Assembly (NCBI RefSeq): GCF_039535095.1
Contig: NZ_BAAAWN010000001.1
Coordinates: 5,084,001-5,148,000 of the forward strand
Direction: 5' to 3'
Length of the DNA: 64,000 bases
Source of the DNA: Arthrobacter ramosus
Lineage (GTDB): Bacteria; Actinomycetota; Actinomycetes; Actinomycetales; Micrococcaceae
This document shows, piece by piece, positions 41,062 through 50,187 of this stretch. The notes beneath the pieces are model-generated. The model was not told the origin of the DNA. It saw only the letters and a program-made list of their open reading frames with translations, and did not search any database. Numbering within the stretch: the first letter of the stretch is position 1; every line of letters begins with the position of its first letter. The position numbers and the translations under genes are program-made.

Positions 41062-42041
41062 TGACCACCATGACCATTGCCAAGGCCATCAACGAAGGCC
41101 TCCGGGCGTCGCTCACCAACAATCCGAAGTCCTTGCTCATGGGCGAAGACATCGGGCCGCTGGGTGGCGTCTATCGGGTGACCGACGGACTTATCAAGGA
41201 GTTCGGCGCAGACCGGGTGGTGGATACCCCGCTGGCTGAGTCCGGCATCGTCGGCACCGCCATAGGCCTGGCCCTGCGCGGCTACCGTCCCATCTGCGAA
41301 ATCCAGTTCGATGGCTTTGTCTTCCCCGGCTTCAACCAGATCACCACACAGCTGGCCAAGATGCACTCCCGCAGCGGCGGCAAGCTGACTGTTCCCGTAG
41401 TCATCCGCATTCCCTATGGTGGCGGCATCGGCTCGATCGAACATCACTCGGAGTCGCCGGAAGCGCTGTTCGCCCACACGGCCGGTCTGCGCATCATCAC
41501 TCCGTCCAATGCCCACGACGCCTACTGGATGATCCAGCAGGCCGTTGACTGCACGGACCCGGTTATCTTCTTCGAGCCCAAGCGCCGCTACTGGCTCAAG
41601 GGCGAGGTGGACACCGAAAACCCAGGACCGGCGTCGGACCCGTTCCAGGCGCATGTCCTGCGCGGAGGTTCCGACGCGACAATCGTGGCCTACGGGCCGC
41701 TGGTGCCGGTCGCACTGGCCGCCGCAGCGGCGGCGGAAGAGGACGGGCGCAGCATCGAGGTGATCGACCTGCGCTCGATTTCCCCCATCGACTTCGACAC
41801 CGTCACTGCTTCCGTCAAGAAGACCGGCCGCTTGATCGTTGCGCACGAAGCCCCGACGTTCGGGGGGATCGGCGGCGAGATCGCTGCGCGGATCAGTGAG
41901 CGTGCCTTCCTGCACCTTGAGGCTCCGGTTATCCGCGTGGGCGGTTTCCACATGCCGTATCCCGTGGCGAAGGTGGAAGAGGACTACTTGCCGGACATCG
42001 ACAAGATCCTCGAAGCTCTGGATCGTTCCCTGGCCTACTAG
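41061..42041 (+). CDS. 2-oxoacid dehydrogenase E1 component, beta subunit
   Basis: A 326-residue protein from the ATG at 41061, which overlaps the alpha-subunit stop (TGATG). GEDIGPLGGVYRVTDGL, DTPLAESGIVGTAIGLALRGYRPICEIQF, and the catalytic-site HHSESPEALFAHTAGLRI are typical. The C-terminal transketolase domain includes IEVIDLRSISPID and HEAPTFGGIGGEIAARI. It completes the thiamine-dependent E1. The upstream in-frame extension from 41001 overlaps the alpha gene and is rejected. Confidence 0.94.
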   Translation: MTTMTIAKAINEGLRASLTNNPKSLLMGEDIGPLGGVYRVTDGLIKEFGADRVVDTPLAESGIVGTAIGLALRGYRPICEIQFDGFVFPGFNQITTQLAKMHSRSGGKLTVPVVIRIPYGGGIGSIEHHSESPEALFAHTAGLRIITPSNAHDAYWMIQQAVDCTDPVIFFEPKRRYWLKGEVDTENPGPASDPFQAHVLRGGSDATIVAYGPLVPVALAAAAAAEEDGRSIEVIDLRSISPIDFDTVTASVKKTGRLIVAHEAPTFGGIGGEIAARISERAFLHLEAPVIRVGGFHMPYPVAKVEEDYLPDIDKILEALDRSLAY

Positions 42042-42098
42042 CCGCCCCTGATTGCACCCGCCGCCAAGCCGACGGGCCAGCCGAGATCGAGGACCTAA

Positions 42099-43646
42099 GT
42101 GACTGTTAAGAAATTCAACCTGCCGGATGTCGGCGAAGGCCTGACCGAGGCGGAAATCGTCTCCTGGAAGGTCAAACCCGGCGACACCGTGGCCATCAAC
42201 GACGTCATCTGCGAGATCGAGACCGCCAAGTCCCTCGTGGAATTGCCGTCCCCGTATGCCGGTACCGTTGCGGAATTGCTCGTCGACGAAGGCATCACGG
42301 TTGAGGTCGGAACCGCGATTATCGGTATTTCAGACAACGCGCCGGGAGTGCTGGAGCCCACGCCGGCGCCAGCCTCGCCTACGGCCGTACAGGCACCCTC
42401 CGCCGCGCCCGCAGCCGAACAGGCCTTCGAAGCCTCGATGTACGGCAAGTTGCCCGCCGACGCCGGAACGTCCGACGGCGGCCCCGCCGGCGGTCCGCTG
42501 GTTGGCTCCGGTCCGAAGGCCGACGCCGTCAAGCGCCGCCCGCGTAAGCGCCCGGAAGGCGCTACCGCTGTACCCGCGGCCGCGCCGGGCACGGCACCCG
42601 CCGCCGTCGAACCCACCGTGGAACCCGTCGTCGAGCCGGCTGCTTCGGCCCTGCCGCCCGTTGCCGCACAGCAGCCCGCAAGCCAGGGAACCGCAAGCCA
42701 GGCGCCGGGTCTCACCGGCCTCGGCGCAACGGTCAGCGGCCTCGTCAACCGGGTGTTGGCCAAGCCTCCCGTGCGCAAGATCGCCCGCGAACTTGGGATT
42801 GACCTGGCCGACGTCGTTCCCACGGGAGCCCGCGGCGAAGTGACCCGCGAGGACTTGGTCAGCTACCAGTCGCAGCGCGATGCCGAGGTAGACCAAGCAG
42901 ACACGTTCTGGGGTGCGTCCAAGAAACCGCAGGATCAGCGAGTGGAACGGATCCCCGTCAAGGGCGTCCGCAAAGCCACCGCCAAAGCCATGGTGGAGTC
43001 GGCCTTCACGGCGCCGCATGTGAGTATCTTCGTTGACGTGGATGCCAGCCGCACGATGGAATTCGTCAAGCGACTCAAGGCCTCCAGGGACTTTGAGGGC
43101 ATCAAGGTGTCGCCGCTGCTGATTCTCTCCAAGGCCGTGATTTGGGCCGCGGCACGCAACCCGAGCGTTAACGCGACCTGGGTGGAGAACGCCGATGGTA
43201 ACGGCAACGCGGAGATCCACGTCAAGCACTACATGAACCTGGGTATTGCCGCAGCTACGCCGCGAGGGCTCATGGTGCCGAACATCAAGGATGCCCAGGA
43301 TCTTTCCCTCAAGGAACTGGCCCTCGCGCTCAACGAGCTCGCCAGTACGGCACGCGCGGGCAAGACCCAGCCCGCGCAGATGCAGGGCGGCTCGCTGACC
43401 ATCACAAACGTCGGCGCCCTCGGTATCGACACAGGAACGCCCATCATCAACCCCGGTGAGGTGGCCATCGTCGCGTTCGGCACCATCAAGCAAAAGCCTT
43501 GGGTGCTCGACGGCGAGGTCATCCCCCGTTGGATCACAACGCTTGGCGGTTCGTTCGATCACCGGGTGGTGGACGGGGATCTCTCCGCCCGCTTCATGGC
43601 CGACGTCGCATCCATTCTCGAAGAGCCGGCTCTGCTGCTTGACTGA
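42099..43646 (+). CDS. Dihydrolipoamide acyltransferase (E2) of the 2-oxoacid dehydrogenase complex
   Basis: A 515-residue E2 starting at GTG. One N-terminal lipoyl domain (residues 1-80) carries Lys44 in [11 protein letters not shown] long Ala/Pro-rich linker (85-220) leads to the subunit-binding domain ([27 protein letters not shown]). The catalytic acyltransferase domain ends with [11 protein letters not shown] (His488, Asp492). The single lipoyl domain with ETAKS fits branched-chain complexes. No E3 gene is in the operon, so a shared lipoamide dehydrogenase is expected. Confidence 0.94.
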   Translation: MTVKKFNLPDVGEGLTEAEIVSWKVKPGDTVAINDVICEIETAKSLVELPSPYAGTVAELLVDEGITVEVGTAIIGISDNAPGVLEPTPAPASPTAVQAPSAAPAAEQAFEASMYGKLPADAGTSDGGPAGGPLVGSGPKADAVKRRPRKRPEGATAVPAAAPGTAPAAVEPTVEPVVEPAASALPPVAAQQPASQGTASQAPGLTGLGATVSGLVNRVLAKPPVRKIARELGIDLADVVPTGARGEVTREDLVSYQSQRDAEVDQADTFWGASKKPQDQRVERIPVKGVRKATAKAMVESAFTAPHVSIFVDVDASRTMEFVKRLKASRDFEGIKVSPLLILSKAVIWAAARNPSVNATWVENADGNGNAEIHVKHYMNLGIAAATPRGLMVPNIKDAQDLSLKELALALNELASTARAGKTQPAQMQGGSLTITNVGALGIDTGTPIINPGEVAIVAFGTIKQKPWVLDGEVIPRWITTLGGSFDHRVVDGDLSARFMADVASILEEPALLLD

Positions 43647-44286
43647 GCGGAGCGGCATCGGAGAGCAGAGCGGCCTCGGAGAGCAGCGCGGTGTTGGGGG
43701 GCGGCACCGCGCTGCCCGGGTCCTGACGGAAGTCTTCCAGCCGCCCGCCGTCGTGTCCGTCTTGCTGCTCATCAGCCCTGCGGTGCAACCGGGTTTCCCG
43801 GGGACGATATGGTTCGGTGTCCTGGGGGCGGTCTTTGTGTGCGTGCTGCCGCTGGCCTACGTCCTGCTCATGGTGAGGCTCGGCAAACTCAGGGACCACC
43901 ACGTCAGCGACCGCAGGGAGCGTACGCCCTTGCTGATGCTTGCGCTCGTGTCCGTGGTCGTGGGGTTGTTGGTTCTCAATCTCATCCACGCCCCCACGAG
44001 CGTCTCGGCGATGATCCTTGCGCTGATGGGCGGCATCACGGTGTTGGCCGCAGTCAGCCTCGTGTGGAAGATCAGCGGTCATGCCTCGGCAATTTCCGCG
44101 GCCGCAGTCATAGTGGCTCTCATGTTCGGGCCGGCGTGGTTGCCGCTACTGATTCTGGTTCCGGCCGTCGGCTGGTCCCGCGTCGTCCTTCGGGACCATA
44201 CCCGCGGCCAGGTCATCGCCGGATCGTTGTTCGGCGGGGTGGTCATCGCAGGACTTTGGTGGGTCCTGCGCGGTTGGCTGAGCTAG
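43639..44286 (+). CDS. PAP2 superfamily membrane protein
   Basis: The start is uncertain; the TTG at 43639 overlaps the E2 gene by 8 bp and gives 215 residues. Several helices are visible ([55 protein letters not shown]). PAP2 motifs are [27 protein letters not shown], and [12 protein letters not shown], where the usual H-x3-D is H-x3-Q. That change may weaken catalysis. It probably acts on, or only binds, lipid phosphates. Its stop overlaps the convergent gene by 4 bp. Confidence 0.75.
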   Translation: MTERSGIGEQSGLGEQRGVGGRHRAARVLTEVFQPPAVVSVLLLISPAVQPGFPGTIWFGVLGAVFVCVLPLAYVLLMVRLGKLRDHHVSDRRERTPLLMLALVSVVVGLLVLNLIHAPTSVSAMILALMGGITVLAAVSLVWKISGHASAISAAAVIVALMFGPAWLPLLILVPAVGWSRVVLRDHTRGQVIAGSLFGGVVIAGLWWVLRGWLS

Positions 44287-44621
44287 TAGGACGTGTAGCT
44301 GAGCGCAAGGTCGCGCAGTTGCTGGTCGCTCATGCTGCCGATCATTCCAAATGACAACACCATGGCCAGGGCTCCGACGGCGAGCATCGCGGAAGCAACC
44401 ACAAGCAACAATTTCCAGTCCGAGCGAAGGACGCTGCGGAACGTCTCCGGCATCTGGAGCAGCGGGGAGATCATATTCGGAGCGCTGTCTACTGAGCCGT
44501 CGTCGAGAAGTGCCACGATGCGGTCATTTGCCCGGTCGAAGCGCATGGAGCTGATGTGGTTGCCATGGCGGGCGAGCAGAATGTCGTGTCCGACGCGTTG
44601 GCGCGGCTGCAGAGTAAGCAA
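44283..44621 (-). CDS. Small single-span membrane protein of unknown function
   Basis: A 112-residue frame from a TTG start. The first 65 residues are soluble (RFDRANDRIVALLDDGSVDSAPNMISPLLQMPETF), followed by one hydrophobic helix (WKLLLVVASAMLAVGALAMVLSF) and a short tail. I do not recognise it. It is convergent with the PAP2 gene by 4 bp. Between it and the stress protein gene (44622-44776) nothing else was seen. The start could be different. Confidence 0.55.
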   Translation of the reverse strand: MLTLQPRQRVGHDILLARHGNHISSMRFDRANDRIVALLDDGSVDSAPNMISPLLQMPETFRSVLRSDWKLLLVVASAMLAVGALAMVLSFGMIGSMSDQQLRDLALSYTSY

Positions 44622-44776
44622 AAGGGATCCCCTACGGGTTGTTGTGATGGGCGGCTCGCGCCCTTGGGGGCCACCTCAATTTTATCGGCGGCATCCCAGC
44701 CGCACGGCCAAAATCGGGGTGAGACCGCCCACCACAACGCGTGATCCCCGTCAAAGTCCCGGGGTCGGGGAGCCGC

Positions 44777-45205
44777 TCAAGGTTCGTCCGTCTTGGCGAT
44801 GTAAACGTCGCACGGCGCTTTGTGCGCCACCGTGTTGGCAACGCTGCCGAGAACCCTGGCCAGTCCCTGCATGCGGCGGTTGCCCACCACGATCACTTTG
44901 GCACCCACACGTTCGGCTTCCTTGACCAGGGCCTCTCCGGCTTTGCCGAAGACGGCTCCATAGCTTGTGGTCAACTGGTCGGAGGCGAGTTCCGCGGCTA
45001 CTTTGCTGGCTACCTTCTCCGCGGCGTCGGCGTCGGAGAGAATCCACTTGTCGCCTCCGCTTTCGACGACCTCCACGTGGGCGCCTTCAAAAGCGGTGAT
45101 GACGCGCAGTTCCGCGCCCAGTGCGGCTGCCAAATTCTTTGCCGAGTCGGCGGCCCGCCTTGCTGTTACGCTGCCGTCGACTCCGACGAGGACTATTCCG
45201 CTCAT
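44777..45205 (-). CDS. Universal stress protein (UspA family)
   Basis: A 142-residue single Usp domain. IVLVGVDGSVTARRAADSAKNLAAALGAELRVI is the N-terminal signature with Asp in GVDGS. VGNRRMQGLARVLGSVANTVAHKAPCDVYI contains the ATP-binding glycine-rich loop and GS. It is probably an ATP-binding stress protein. Its ATG overlaps the stop of the upstream aminotransferase by 4 bp, so the two form an operon. Confidence 0.9.
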   Translation of the reverse strand: MSGIVLVGVDGSVTARRAADSAKNLAAALGAELRVITAFEGAHVEVVESGGDKWILSDADAAEKVASKVAAELASDQLTTSYGAVFGKAGEALVKEAERVGAKVIVVGNRRMQGLARVLGSVANTVAHKAPCDVYIAKTDEP

Positions 45206-46509
45206 ATAACTGCTCCTTTGCTGATGACATCAATGGCTTCTTGCAAAACCGGCGCCAATCGGCGGACGCCTTCGGCGATGGACTCCGGTGGCACTGCGCT
45301 GAAAGCCAACCTCAGTTTGTTGGATGGTTCGTCAGAGTGCGTGAACGCCGCGCCGGGGATGAACACGACCCCTGCCTCGATTGCCTTCTTGAGCAGCGGA
45401 TACGTGTCGACGCCGTCGGGCAGGGTGACCCAGACGAAGAAGCCACCCTCGGGCTTGGTCCAGCTGAGGCCGGAAGGCATGTGCTCCTCCAACGCCACCA
45501 GTAGGGCATTGCAGCGTTCCTCGTACAGGGCCCGGTAGGTGTCAATCTGGCCGCGCCAGTCGTAGTCCCGAAGATATGCCGAGATGATCATCTGGTTCAG
45601 GGTGGGAGGGCACAAGGTCACGGCTTCCGAGGCCAGGTAGAAGCGCCGCTGCAGGTGCTCGGGCACAAGCGCCCATCCGATTCGCAGTCCCGGGGCAAAG
45701 ATCTTGGAGAACGAGCCCATGTAGATGACGTCATGCTCATTCGCGGCCCGCATTGGTTCCAACGGGTTGCCGTCGAAGCGCAAAAGACCGTAGGGGTTGT
45801 CCTCAAGGACCAGGATATTCGCACTGCGGCATATATCGACGATGCGCTGACGCCTCGCCGGAGCAAGTGTGATGCCGGAGGGGTTGTTGAAGTTGGGGAT
45901 CGTGTAGAGGAACTTGATGGACTTGCCCGCGGCCTGAAGCGCCGCGATCTTGGCTTCCAGGAGTTCCGGGACCAGGCCGTCGTCGTCCATGTCCACCGTC
46001 TCAACTTGGACCTGGTACGCCTCGAAGGTGTTCAGTGCGCCCACGTAGGTGGGGTTTTCCACGAGGACGACGTCGCCCGGGTTGCAGAATACCTTTGTGG
46101 CCACGTCCTGGGCGGACTGGGAACCGGCGGTGATCACCACGTTCTCCGGCCGGGCGTCCAAGATGCCCTCCGCCGCCATGATCTCGCAAATCTGGGTACG
46201 CAGTTCCTCGGTGCCTTGACCGCCGCCATACTGCAGCGCCGTCATGCCTTCTTCCGCGATGATGCGAGCGGCTGTCTGGCCGAGCTTCTCGAGGGGCAGG
46301 GACTGCAGGTAGGGATTTCCGCCGGCGAGGGACACGAGTCCGGGCCGCATTGAAATGTCGAAGACGTCACGCACGGCGGACTGCTTGATGTTGGCGGCGC
46401 GCTCCGAGAAAAGTTCCTCGTGGCGGTGGGCGGCAGTTGCTGCTCGCTCTATTGCGTCGATTGCTTCCGCGGGCAACTCCGGCCCGGCGTCCAATGTTTC
46501 GTGGGTCAC
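45202..46509 (-). CDS. PLP-dependent aminotransferase (2-aminoadipate/kynurenine aminotransferase-like)
   Basis: A 435-residue aminotransferase. LVSLAGGNPYLQSLPLE, LQYGGGQGTEELR, VVITAGSQSAQDVATKVF, NFNNPSGITLAP, EDNPYGLLRFDG and the PLP lysine in MGSFSKIFAPGLRIGW are those of the LysN/MocR-catalytic-domain group. No DNA-binding domain is attached. Such enzymes have broad specificity for aromatic and branched amino acids. It is divergent from a PEP mutase-like gene. A GTTGC/GCAAC dyad near 46531-46547 in the gap may be an operator. Confidence 0.9.
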   Translation of the reverse strand: MTHETLDAGPELPAEAIDAIERAATAAHRHEELFSERAANIKQSAVRDVFDISMRPGLVSLAGGNPYLQSLPLEKLGQTAARIIAEEGMTALQYGGGQGTEELRTQICEIMAAEGILDARPENVVITAGSQSAQDVATKVFCNPGDVVLVENPTYVGALNTFEAYQVQVETVDMDDDGLVPELLEAKIAALQAAGKSIKFLYTIPNFNNPSGITLAPARRQRIVDICRSANILVLEDNPYGLLRFDGNPLEPMRAANEHDVIYMGSFSKIFAPGLRIGWALVPEHLQRRFYLASEAVTLCPPTLNQMIISAYLRDYDWRGQIDTYRALYEERCNALLVALEEHMPSGLSWTKPEGGFFVWVTLPDGVDTYPLLKKAIEAGVVFIPGAAFTHSDEPSNKLRLAFSAVPPESIAEGVRRLAPVLQEAIDVISKGAVI

Positions 46510-46623
46510 ATTGAAAGGATACTCCCCGGAGTTGCCAATTGAGCAACGGATGTTTCATCCCAATTTCGGGATTCGCGGTGCGAAGCGCTTTACGTCCGGG
46601 CGCAGGAAGGCTGGAATAGAGCA

Positions 46624-47451
46624 ATGACGATGCATCCCGAACTAGAGTCCAAGGCCCTCCGCTTTCACGAGCTCCATGCCGCGCCGCATGCGCCGTTGGT
46701 GCTGGTGAATGCGTGGGATGCGGCATCTGCGCGGATGGTCGAGGAAGCGGGAGCGACGGCGGTGGCGACCTCAAGCTCGGCAGTCTCCTGGAGTCTGGGG
46801 TACCGGGACGGGGACCACCTTCCGCGCCAACTCGCGATGGAAGCACTGTCGCGGATCGCAAAGGCCACCCGCTTGCCGGTAACTGCGGACATCGAGACCG
46901 GATACGGGCGTACTGACGAAGAGCTCCAGGCCACGGTTCGAGCGGTGCTGGACGCGGGCGCCGTCGGGATTAACATCGAGGACTCAGCGGACCGACCGCT
47001 GAGCGAGATCGCCGAACAGTCCAGGCGCATCACCCTGATCAGACAGACGGCCGAGGATGCGGGCGTCGGACTGTTCATCAATGCGCGTACGGACACTTAT
47101 TGGTCTGGAAAGTTTCCGGACACCGCATACGAGGAAACGCTGCACCGTGCGGATGCCTATCAGCGGGCCGGGGCGGACGGAATATTCGTGCCGGGGTTGA
47201 CAGACCTCCATATTCTGCACGAACTCTCCCGGCGGATCGGCGTACCGCTCAATGCTCTGGCTGGCTTGGGTTCGCCGTCGCCCGGAGAATTGCACGACGT
47301 CGGTGTGCGGCGAATCAGCATTGGCGGCAGCACGGCCAGGGCCGCCTACGCGAAGGTCTCCAGGCTGGCCATGGAAGTTCTTGGCGATGGAAACTGGTCG
47401 GGCCTCGCCGGAACCCGGAGCTACGCAGACATGGACGCGCTATTCGAGTGA
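46624..47451 (+). CDS. Isocitrate lyase/PEP mutase family protein
   Basis: A 275-residue barrel enzyme of the isocitrate lyase superfamily. VLVNAWDAASARMVEEAGATAVATSS is the typical N-terminal part, LPVTADIETGYG holds magnesium-binding acids, and AVGINIEDS and FINARTDTYW follow. The superfamily includes oxaloacetate hydrolases, methylisocitrate lyases and phosphonopyruvate enzymes. The usual KKCGH-type loop of lyases is not visible, so the reaction cannot be named. It stands alone. Confidence 0.87.
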   Translation: MTMHPELESKALRFHELHAAPHAPLVLVNAWDAASARMVEEAGATAVATSSSAVSWSLGYRDGDHLPRQLAMEALSRIAKATRLPVTADIETGYGRTDEELQATVRAVLDAGAVGINIEDSADRPLSEIAEQSRRITLIRQTAEDAGVGLFINARTDTYWSGKFPDTAYEETLHRADAYQRAGADGIFVPGLTDLHILHELSRRIGVPLNALAGLGSPSPGELHDVGVRRISIGGSTARAAYAKVSRLAMEVLGDGNWSGLAGTRSYADMDALFE

Positions 47452-47460
47452 CCGGCCACC

Positions 47461-48189
47461 TCAGCGCAAACTCAGGACGTCTGCCAGGGTGTTCCCGTCG
47501 ATGTAGATCGCGGCCTGGGATGCTCCCGTAGCCGCCACCGCAGTCTGCGCCAGCTGAGTTTCGATCCGCGGCTTGTCGCACACGCCTCCAGGGCGAAGTG
47601 ACCCGCTCAGGTTCACGACGGCGGTGGTGCCGTCGAGGTAGCCCGAAACGTAGCGCAGCGCAGAGCCCGAGAGCGCGTTGTACAAACCTGCCCGCGACGC
47701 GGTTCCATCGGGCGCCAGCAGTTCTCCCATTGCCACGGCCAGCGGGTCGCCCTCGGGGGGGGCAGTGATGGGGACGCCCACGAGGCTGTCGTCACAGCCG
47801 AACCGCACCCCGCGGCTGCCGCCGTCGCCGATTGCCACGAAATACACAGTGGTTCCAGTCGATTCGCCGCCGGCGGTTGGGAGGGGCGTGGGAACCGGCC
47901 CGGCTACGGGTGCCTGCGGGCTCGCCTTGGTTGGAATCGATGCCGGCGGTGACGGATTGATATACGGAGGAGGAGCCGGGAGGGGCATGGGAATCGGCCC
48001 GGTTACCGGCTCCTCCGTCGCCTGGACAAAACCAGTCGAGGCCGGTTGTGCGGCGGGTGACCCGCCGGGATCGCCGCTGCCGGGATCGCCGCCGCCGGGG
48101 GAGGCGCAGCCGGCCAGGCAGAGCGCGAGGGATAGGCACAGCGCGGCGACCGCCGCCGTCGTGCATTCCACGCCGCCTCCGACCCGCAT
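47461..48189 (-). CDS. GerMN-domain lipoprotein
   Basis: The ATG at 48189 gives 242 residues with a lipoprotein signal peptide (VAALCLSLALCLAGC, lipid cysteine at 28). A Pro/Gly/Ser-rich linker covers residues 30-115. The C-terminal part has GTTVYFVAIGDGG, DPLAVAMGELLAP, GTTAVVNLSGSL and ETQLAQTAVAATGASQAAIYIDG, which fits the GerMN domain seen in secreted proteins of actinobacteria. It is membrane anchored and extracellular; its ligand is unknown. An upstream in-frame ATG would spoil the signal peptide. Confidence 0.85.
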   Translation of the reverse strand: MRVGGGVECTTAAVAALCLSLALCLAGCASPGGGDPGSGDPGGSPAAQPASTGFVQATEEPVTGPIPMPLPAPPPYINPSPPASIPTKASPQAPVAGPVPTPLPTAGGESTGTTVYFVAIGDGGSRGVRFGCDDSLVGVPITAPPEGDPLAVAMGELLAPDGTASRAGLYNALSGSALRYVSGYLDGTTAVVNLSGSLRPGGVCDKPRIETQLAQTAVAATGASQAAIYIDGNTLADVLSLR

Positions 48190-48354
48190 GACAGCCCCCG
48201 CTCCTGCCCTGATCACCCCTGGTGCCTGTAACTCAACGTTACGGCTGGCCGCCCGGGTGTGGGCCGCTCCGTCCATGACGGTTCGGCCTCAGCTCAGTCA
48301 CGGAATGGTAGCAGTGCGGTGACGCCTTGCTACCGCTTCGAAGGGGCGTTCCGG

Positions 48355-48753
48355 CTAGTCTGTTCCCTTGATCTTCCGCCAGCCGCCGGCGCGGTTGTTC
48401 GCCGCGATCTGCCGCAGCATGGTGACGAGCGGTGCCCGCGGAATCAGCTCGTGCTCGTGGAAGGTGATCATTCGGGCGGTCTTGTTGCCTTGCCCCGATG
48501 TGATGATGTTGTCCGGGTCGGGGACAACCGCGCCGTCGTAAAGGAATAAGTTGATGTGGTCCTTGGCCGCGAGCAATGCGCAGACGTTGCCGTCGAGGAC
48601 GAAGTAGGGCCGTGTGCGGCGCTTGATCGTTTCGACGATTTCAGGCTCGGCTTCATGGATGAGGTCGCGTAGTTGCTCGGCGATGGCTTGTTGCCAACCC
48701 GGGAGGGCCTCAAGGTAGGCGTCGACGTCGGGATGGCGGTTGTATTCGGCCAT
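48355..48753 (-). CDS. DUF1801 domain protein
   Basis: A 132-residue protein from the ATG at 48753. VDAYLEALPGWQQAIAEQLRDLIHEAEPEIVETIKRRTRPYFVLDG is the DUF1801 (YdhG-like) core, followed by LLAAKDHINLFLYDGAVVPDP. Function is not known for the family. It is followed 166 bp away by the GerMN lipoprotein gene on the same strand and preceded by a terminator. Confidence 0.85.
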   Translation of the reverse strand: MAEYNRHPDVDAYLEALPGWQQAIAEQLRDLIHEAEPEIVETIKRRTRPYFVLDGNVCALLAAKDHINLFLYDGAVVPDPDNIITSGQGNKTARMITFHEHELIPRAPLVTMLRQIAANNRAGGWRKIKGTD

Positions 48754-48772
48754 GCCGCCATCGTATCGACAA

Positions 48773-48816
48773 AGAATGCCCCCGCCCACGCCTCAACGGC
48801 GGGACAGGGGCATTCT
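48773..48816 (-). terminator. Terminator after the FMN reductase gene
   Basis: AGAATGCCCC (48773-48782) pairs with GGGGCATTCT (48807-48816), and the inner CCGCC/GGCGG extend the stem after a few unpaired bases. On the minus strand the stem is followed by TTTG. It lies between the FMN reductase stop and the DUF1801 start. Confidence 0.65.
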
Positions 48817-48843
48817 CGCGGCGCGCGGGGTGAACCGCAGGGA

Positions 48844-49410
48844 CTAGGCTGCTACTTCGGCTTCCTGGAAGGCGGTCAGCGGCTCGAAGATGCCCTTGAT
48901 CTGCTCAACAACTTCGGCGTCGTCCTTCGGGTGCAGCTCGGCGAAGCGGATCATGGAGCCCGGAACGGCGAGCTTGACGTCCTCGAGGACCTTGGCGCCG
49001 GCGATGCCGGCTGCCTTGCGGGCCTCGTCCTGCGCCCAGACGCCACCGAACTGGCCAAAAGCGGTACCGACGACGGCGGTCGGCTTGCCTGCCAGCGCAC
49101 CGGCGCCGAACGGGCGGGACAGCCAGTCAATGGCGTTCTTGAGGGATGCCGGCATGGTGCCGTTGTGTTCCGGCGTGACGAGCAGGATGGCGTCGGCTGC
49201 GGCGGCGGCAGCGCGGAGGGCGGCGGCTTCGGCCGGAACCTGGCCTTCGACGTCGATGTCTTCGTTGTAGAACGGGATGTTGCCGAGCGAGCCGTGGATC
49301 TGTACTTCGACATTTTCCGGGGCGTTGAGCTGGATGGCTTCGGCGAGCTTACGGTTGTGGGAATCGGCGCGGAGGCTGCCAACAAGGGCGAGGACGGTGT
49401 TCTTGGACAT
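48844..49410 (-). CDS. NADPH-dependent FMN reductase family protein
   Basis: A 188-residue flavodoxin-fold protein. VLALVGSLRADSHNRKLAEAI has the FMN phosphate loop, DAILLVTPEHNGTMPASLKNAIDWLSRP is the family signature, and GKPTAVVGTAFGQFGG follows. These enzymes reduce quinones, azo dyes or flavins with NAD(P)H. It is divergent from a TetR gene, with a palindrome in the gap, so TetR control is likely. Confidence 0.92.
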   Translation of the reverse strand: MSKNTVLALVGSLRADSHNRKLAEAIQLNAPENVEVQIHGSLGNIPFYNEDIDVEGQVPAEAAALRAAAAAADAILLVTPEHNGTMPASLKNAIDWLSRPFGAGALAGKPTAVVGTAFGQFGGVWAQDEARKAAGIAGAKVLEDVKLAVPGSMIRFAELHPKDDAEVVEQIKGIFEPLTAFQEAEVAA

Positions 49411-49490
49411 GGGAACTCCTTGGGTCTGGCCGCGGACGGTGCCGCAGGCGCTCGGTTTTGGAGGCTTCTGCTGCCTTCGTAGATTCTAAA

Positions 49491-49504
49491 CGGACTGCGG
49501 TCCG
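49491..49504. promoter_or_regulatory. TetR operator candidate
   Basis: CGGAC-TGCG-GTCCG (49491-49504) lies in the divergent gap between the FMN reductase and TetR genes. An outer pair, ATTCTAA (49483-49489) and TTAGAAT (49521-49527), is also inverted. Either could bind the neighbouring TetR dimer. Confidence 0.5.
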
Positions 49505-49533
49505 ATTAATATTCCCAAGGTTAGAATGTTTTT

Positions 49534-50145
49534 GTGAGCCTCATCCCCATCCGGCCCGGATTGCCTTTCGGGACGCAGCCGGAGCGCAGCGACGCCGCGC
49601 GTAACCGCGAACGGCTCCTTCAAGCTGCCAGGGATCTCGTGGCCGAACATGGCGTGGACGCCGTCACCATGGACATGCTCGCGTGCCGGGCCGACGTCGG
49701 GAAGGGGACGGTTTTCCGCCGTTTCGGCAGCAGGGCAGGACTCATGATGACCCTCCTGAGCGACGCCGAAGCGGAATTCCAGCGCGAGTTCATCTTCGGT
49801 CCGCCGCCGCTGGGTCCCGGAGCGCCCCCACTTGAACGCCTCATTGCCTTCGGCGAAGCGCGCATCAAATATGTCGAAGAATACGGCGAGCTGGCCCGCG
49901 CCGCGGCGGAGCATTCACCGCAAAACCGGCACGACGCCCCGCCGGTCGTGTTGTGGCATCGGCACATCGAGATGCTGCTGCGGGAAGCGGGCCTTGACCG
50001 CGATCCTTGGCTTCTGGCTCTTTCCCTCGGCGCCACCCTGGATCCCGAGCGCATGCTCCATTCCCTTCGCGCCCACGGAGTCGCGCCGGAGCGCTTGGCG
50101 GCGTCGTGGCGCGAGCTCGTTACGCGCCTGCTGAAAGACTGCTGA
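49534..50145 (+). CDS. TetR family regulator
   Basis: A 203-residue protein starting at GTG. The helix-turn-helix spans about residues 23-70 (RERLLQAARDLVAEHGVDAVTMDMLACRADVGKGTVFRRFGSRAGL). The C-terminal helical domain would bind an effector, perhaps a quinone or aromatic given the divergent FMN reductase. It is the probable repressor of that gene and itself. Confidence 0.9.
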   Translation: MSLIPIRPGLPFGTQPERSDAARNRERLLQAARDLVAEHGVDAVTMDMLACRADVGKGTVFRRFGSRAGLMMTLLSDAEAEFQREFIFGPPPLGPGAPPLERLIAFGEARIKYVEEYGELARAAAEHSPQNRHDAPPVVLWHRHIEMLLREAGLDRDPWLLALSLGATLDPERMLHSLRAHGVAPERLAASWRELVTRLLKDC

Positions 50146-50187
50146 CATAAGCTACGCAGGGGTATCTTGGCCCGGTAGCGTAGCGGC

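Noticed and set aside
42330..43772. 480-codon minus-strand open frame
   Set aside because: Antisense to the E2 acyltransferase; His/Arg-rich without domains.
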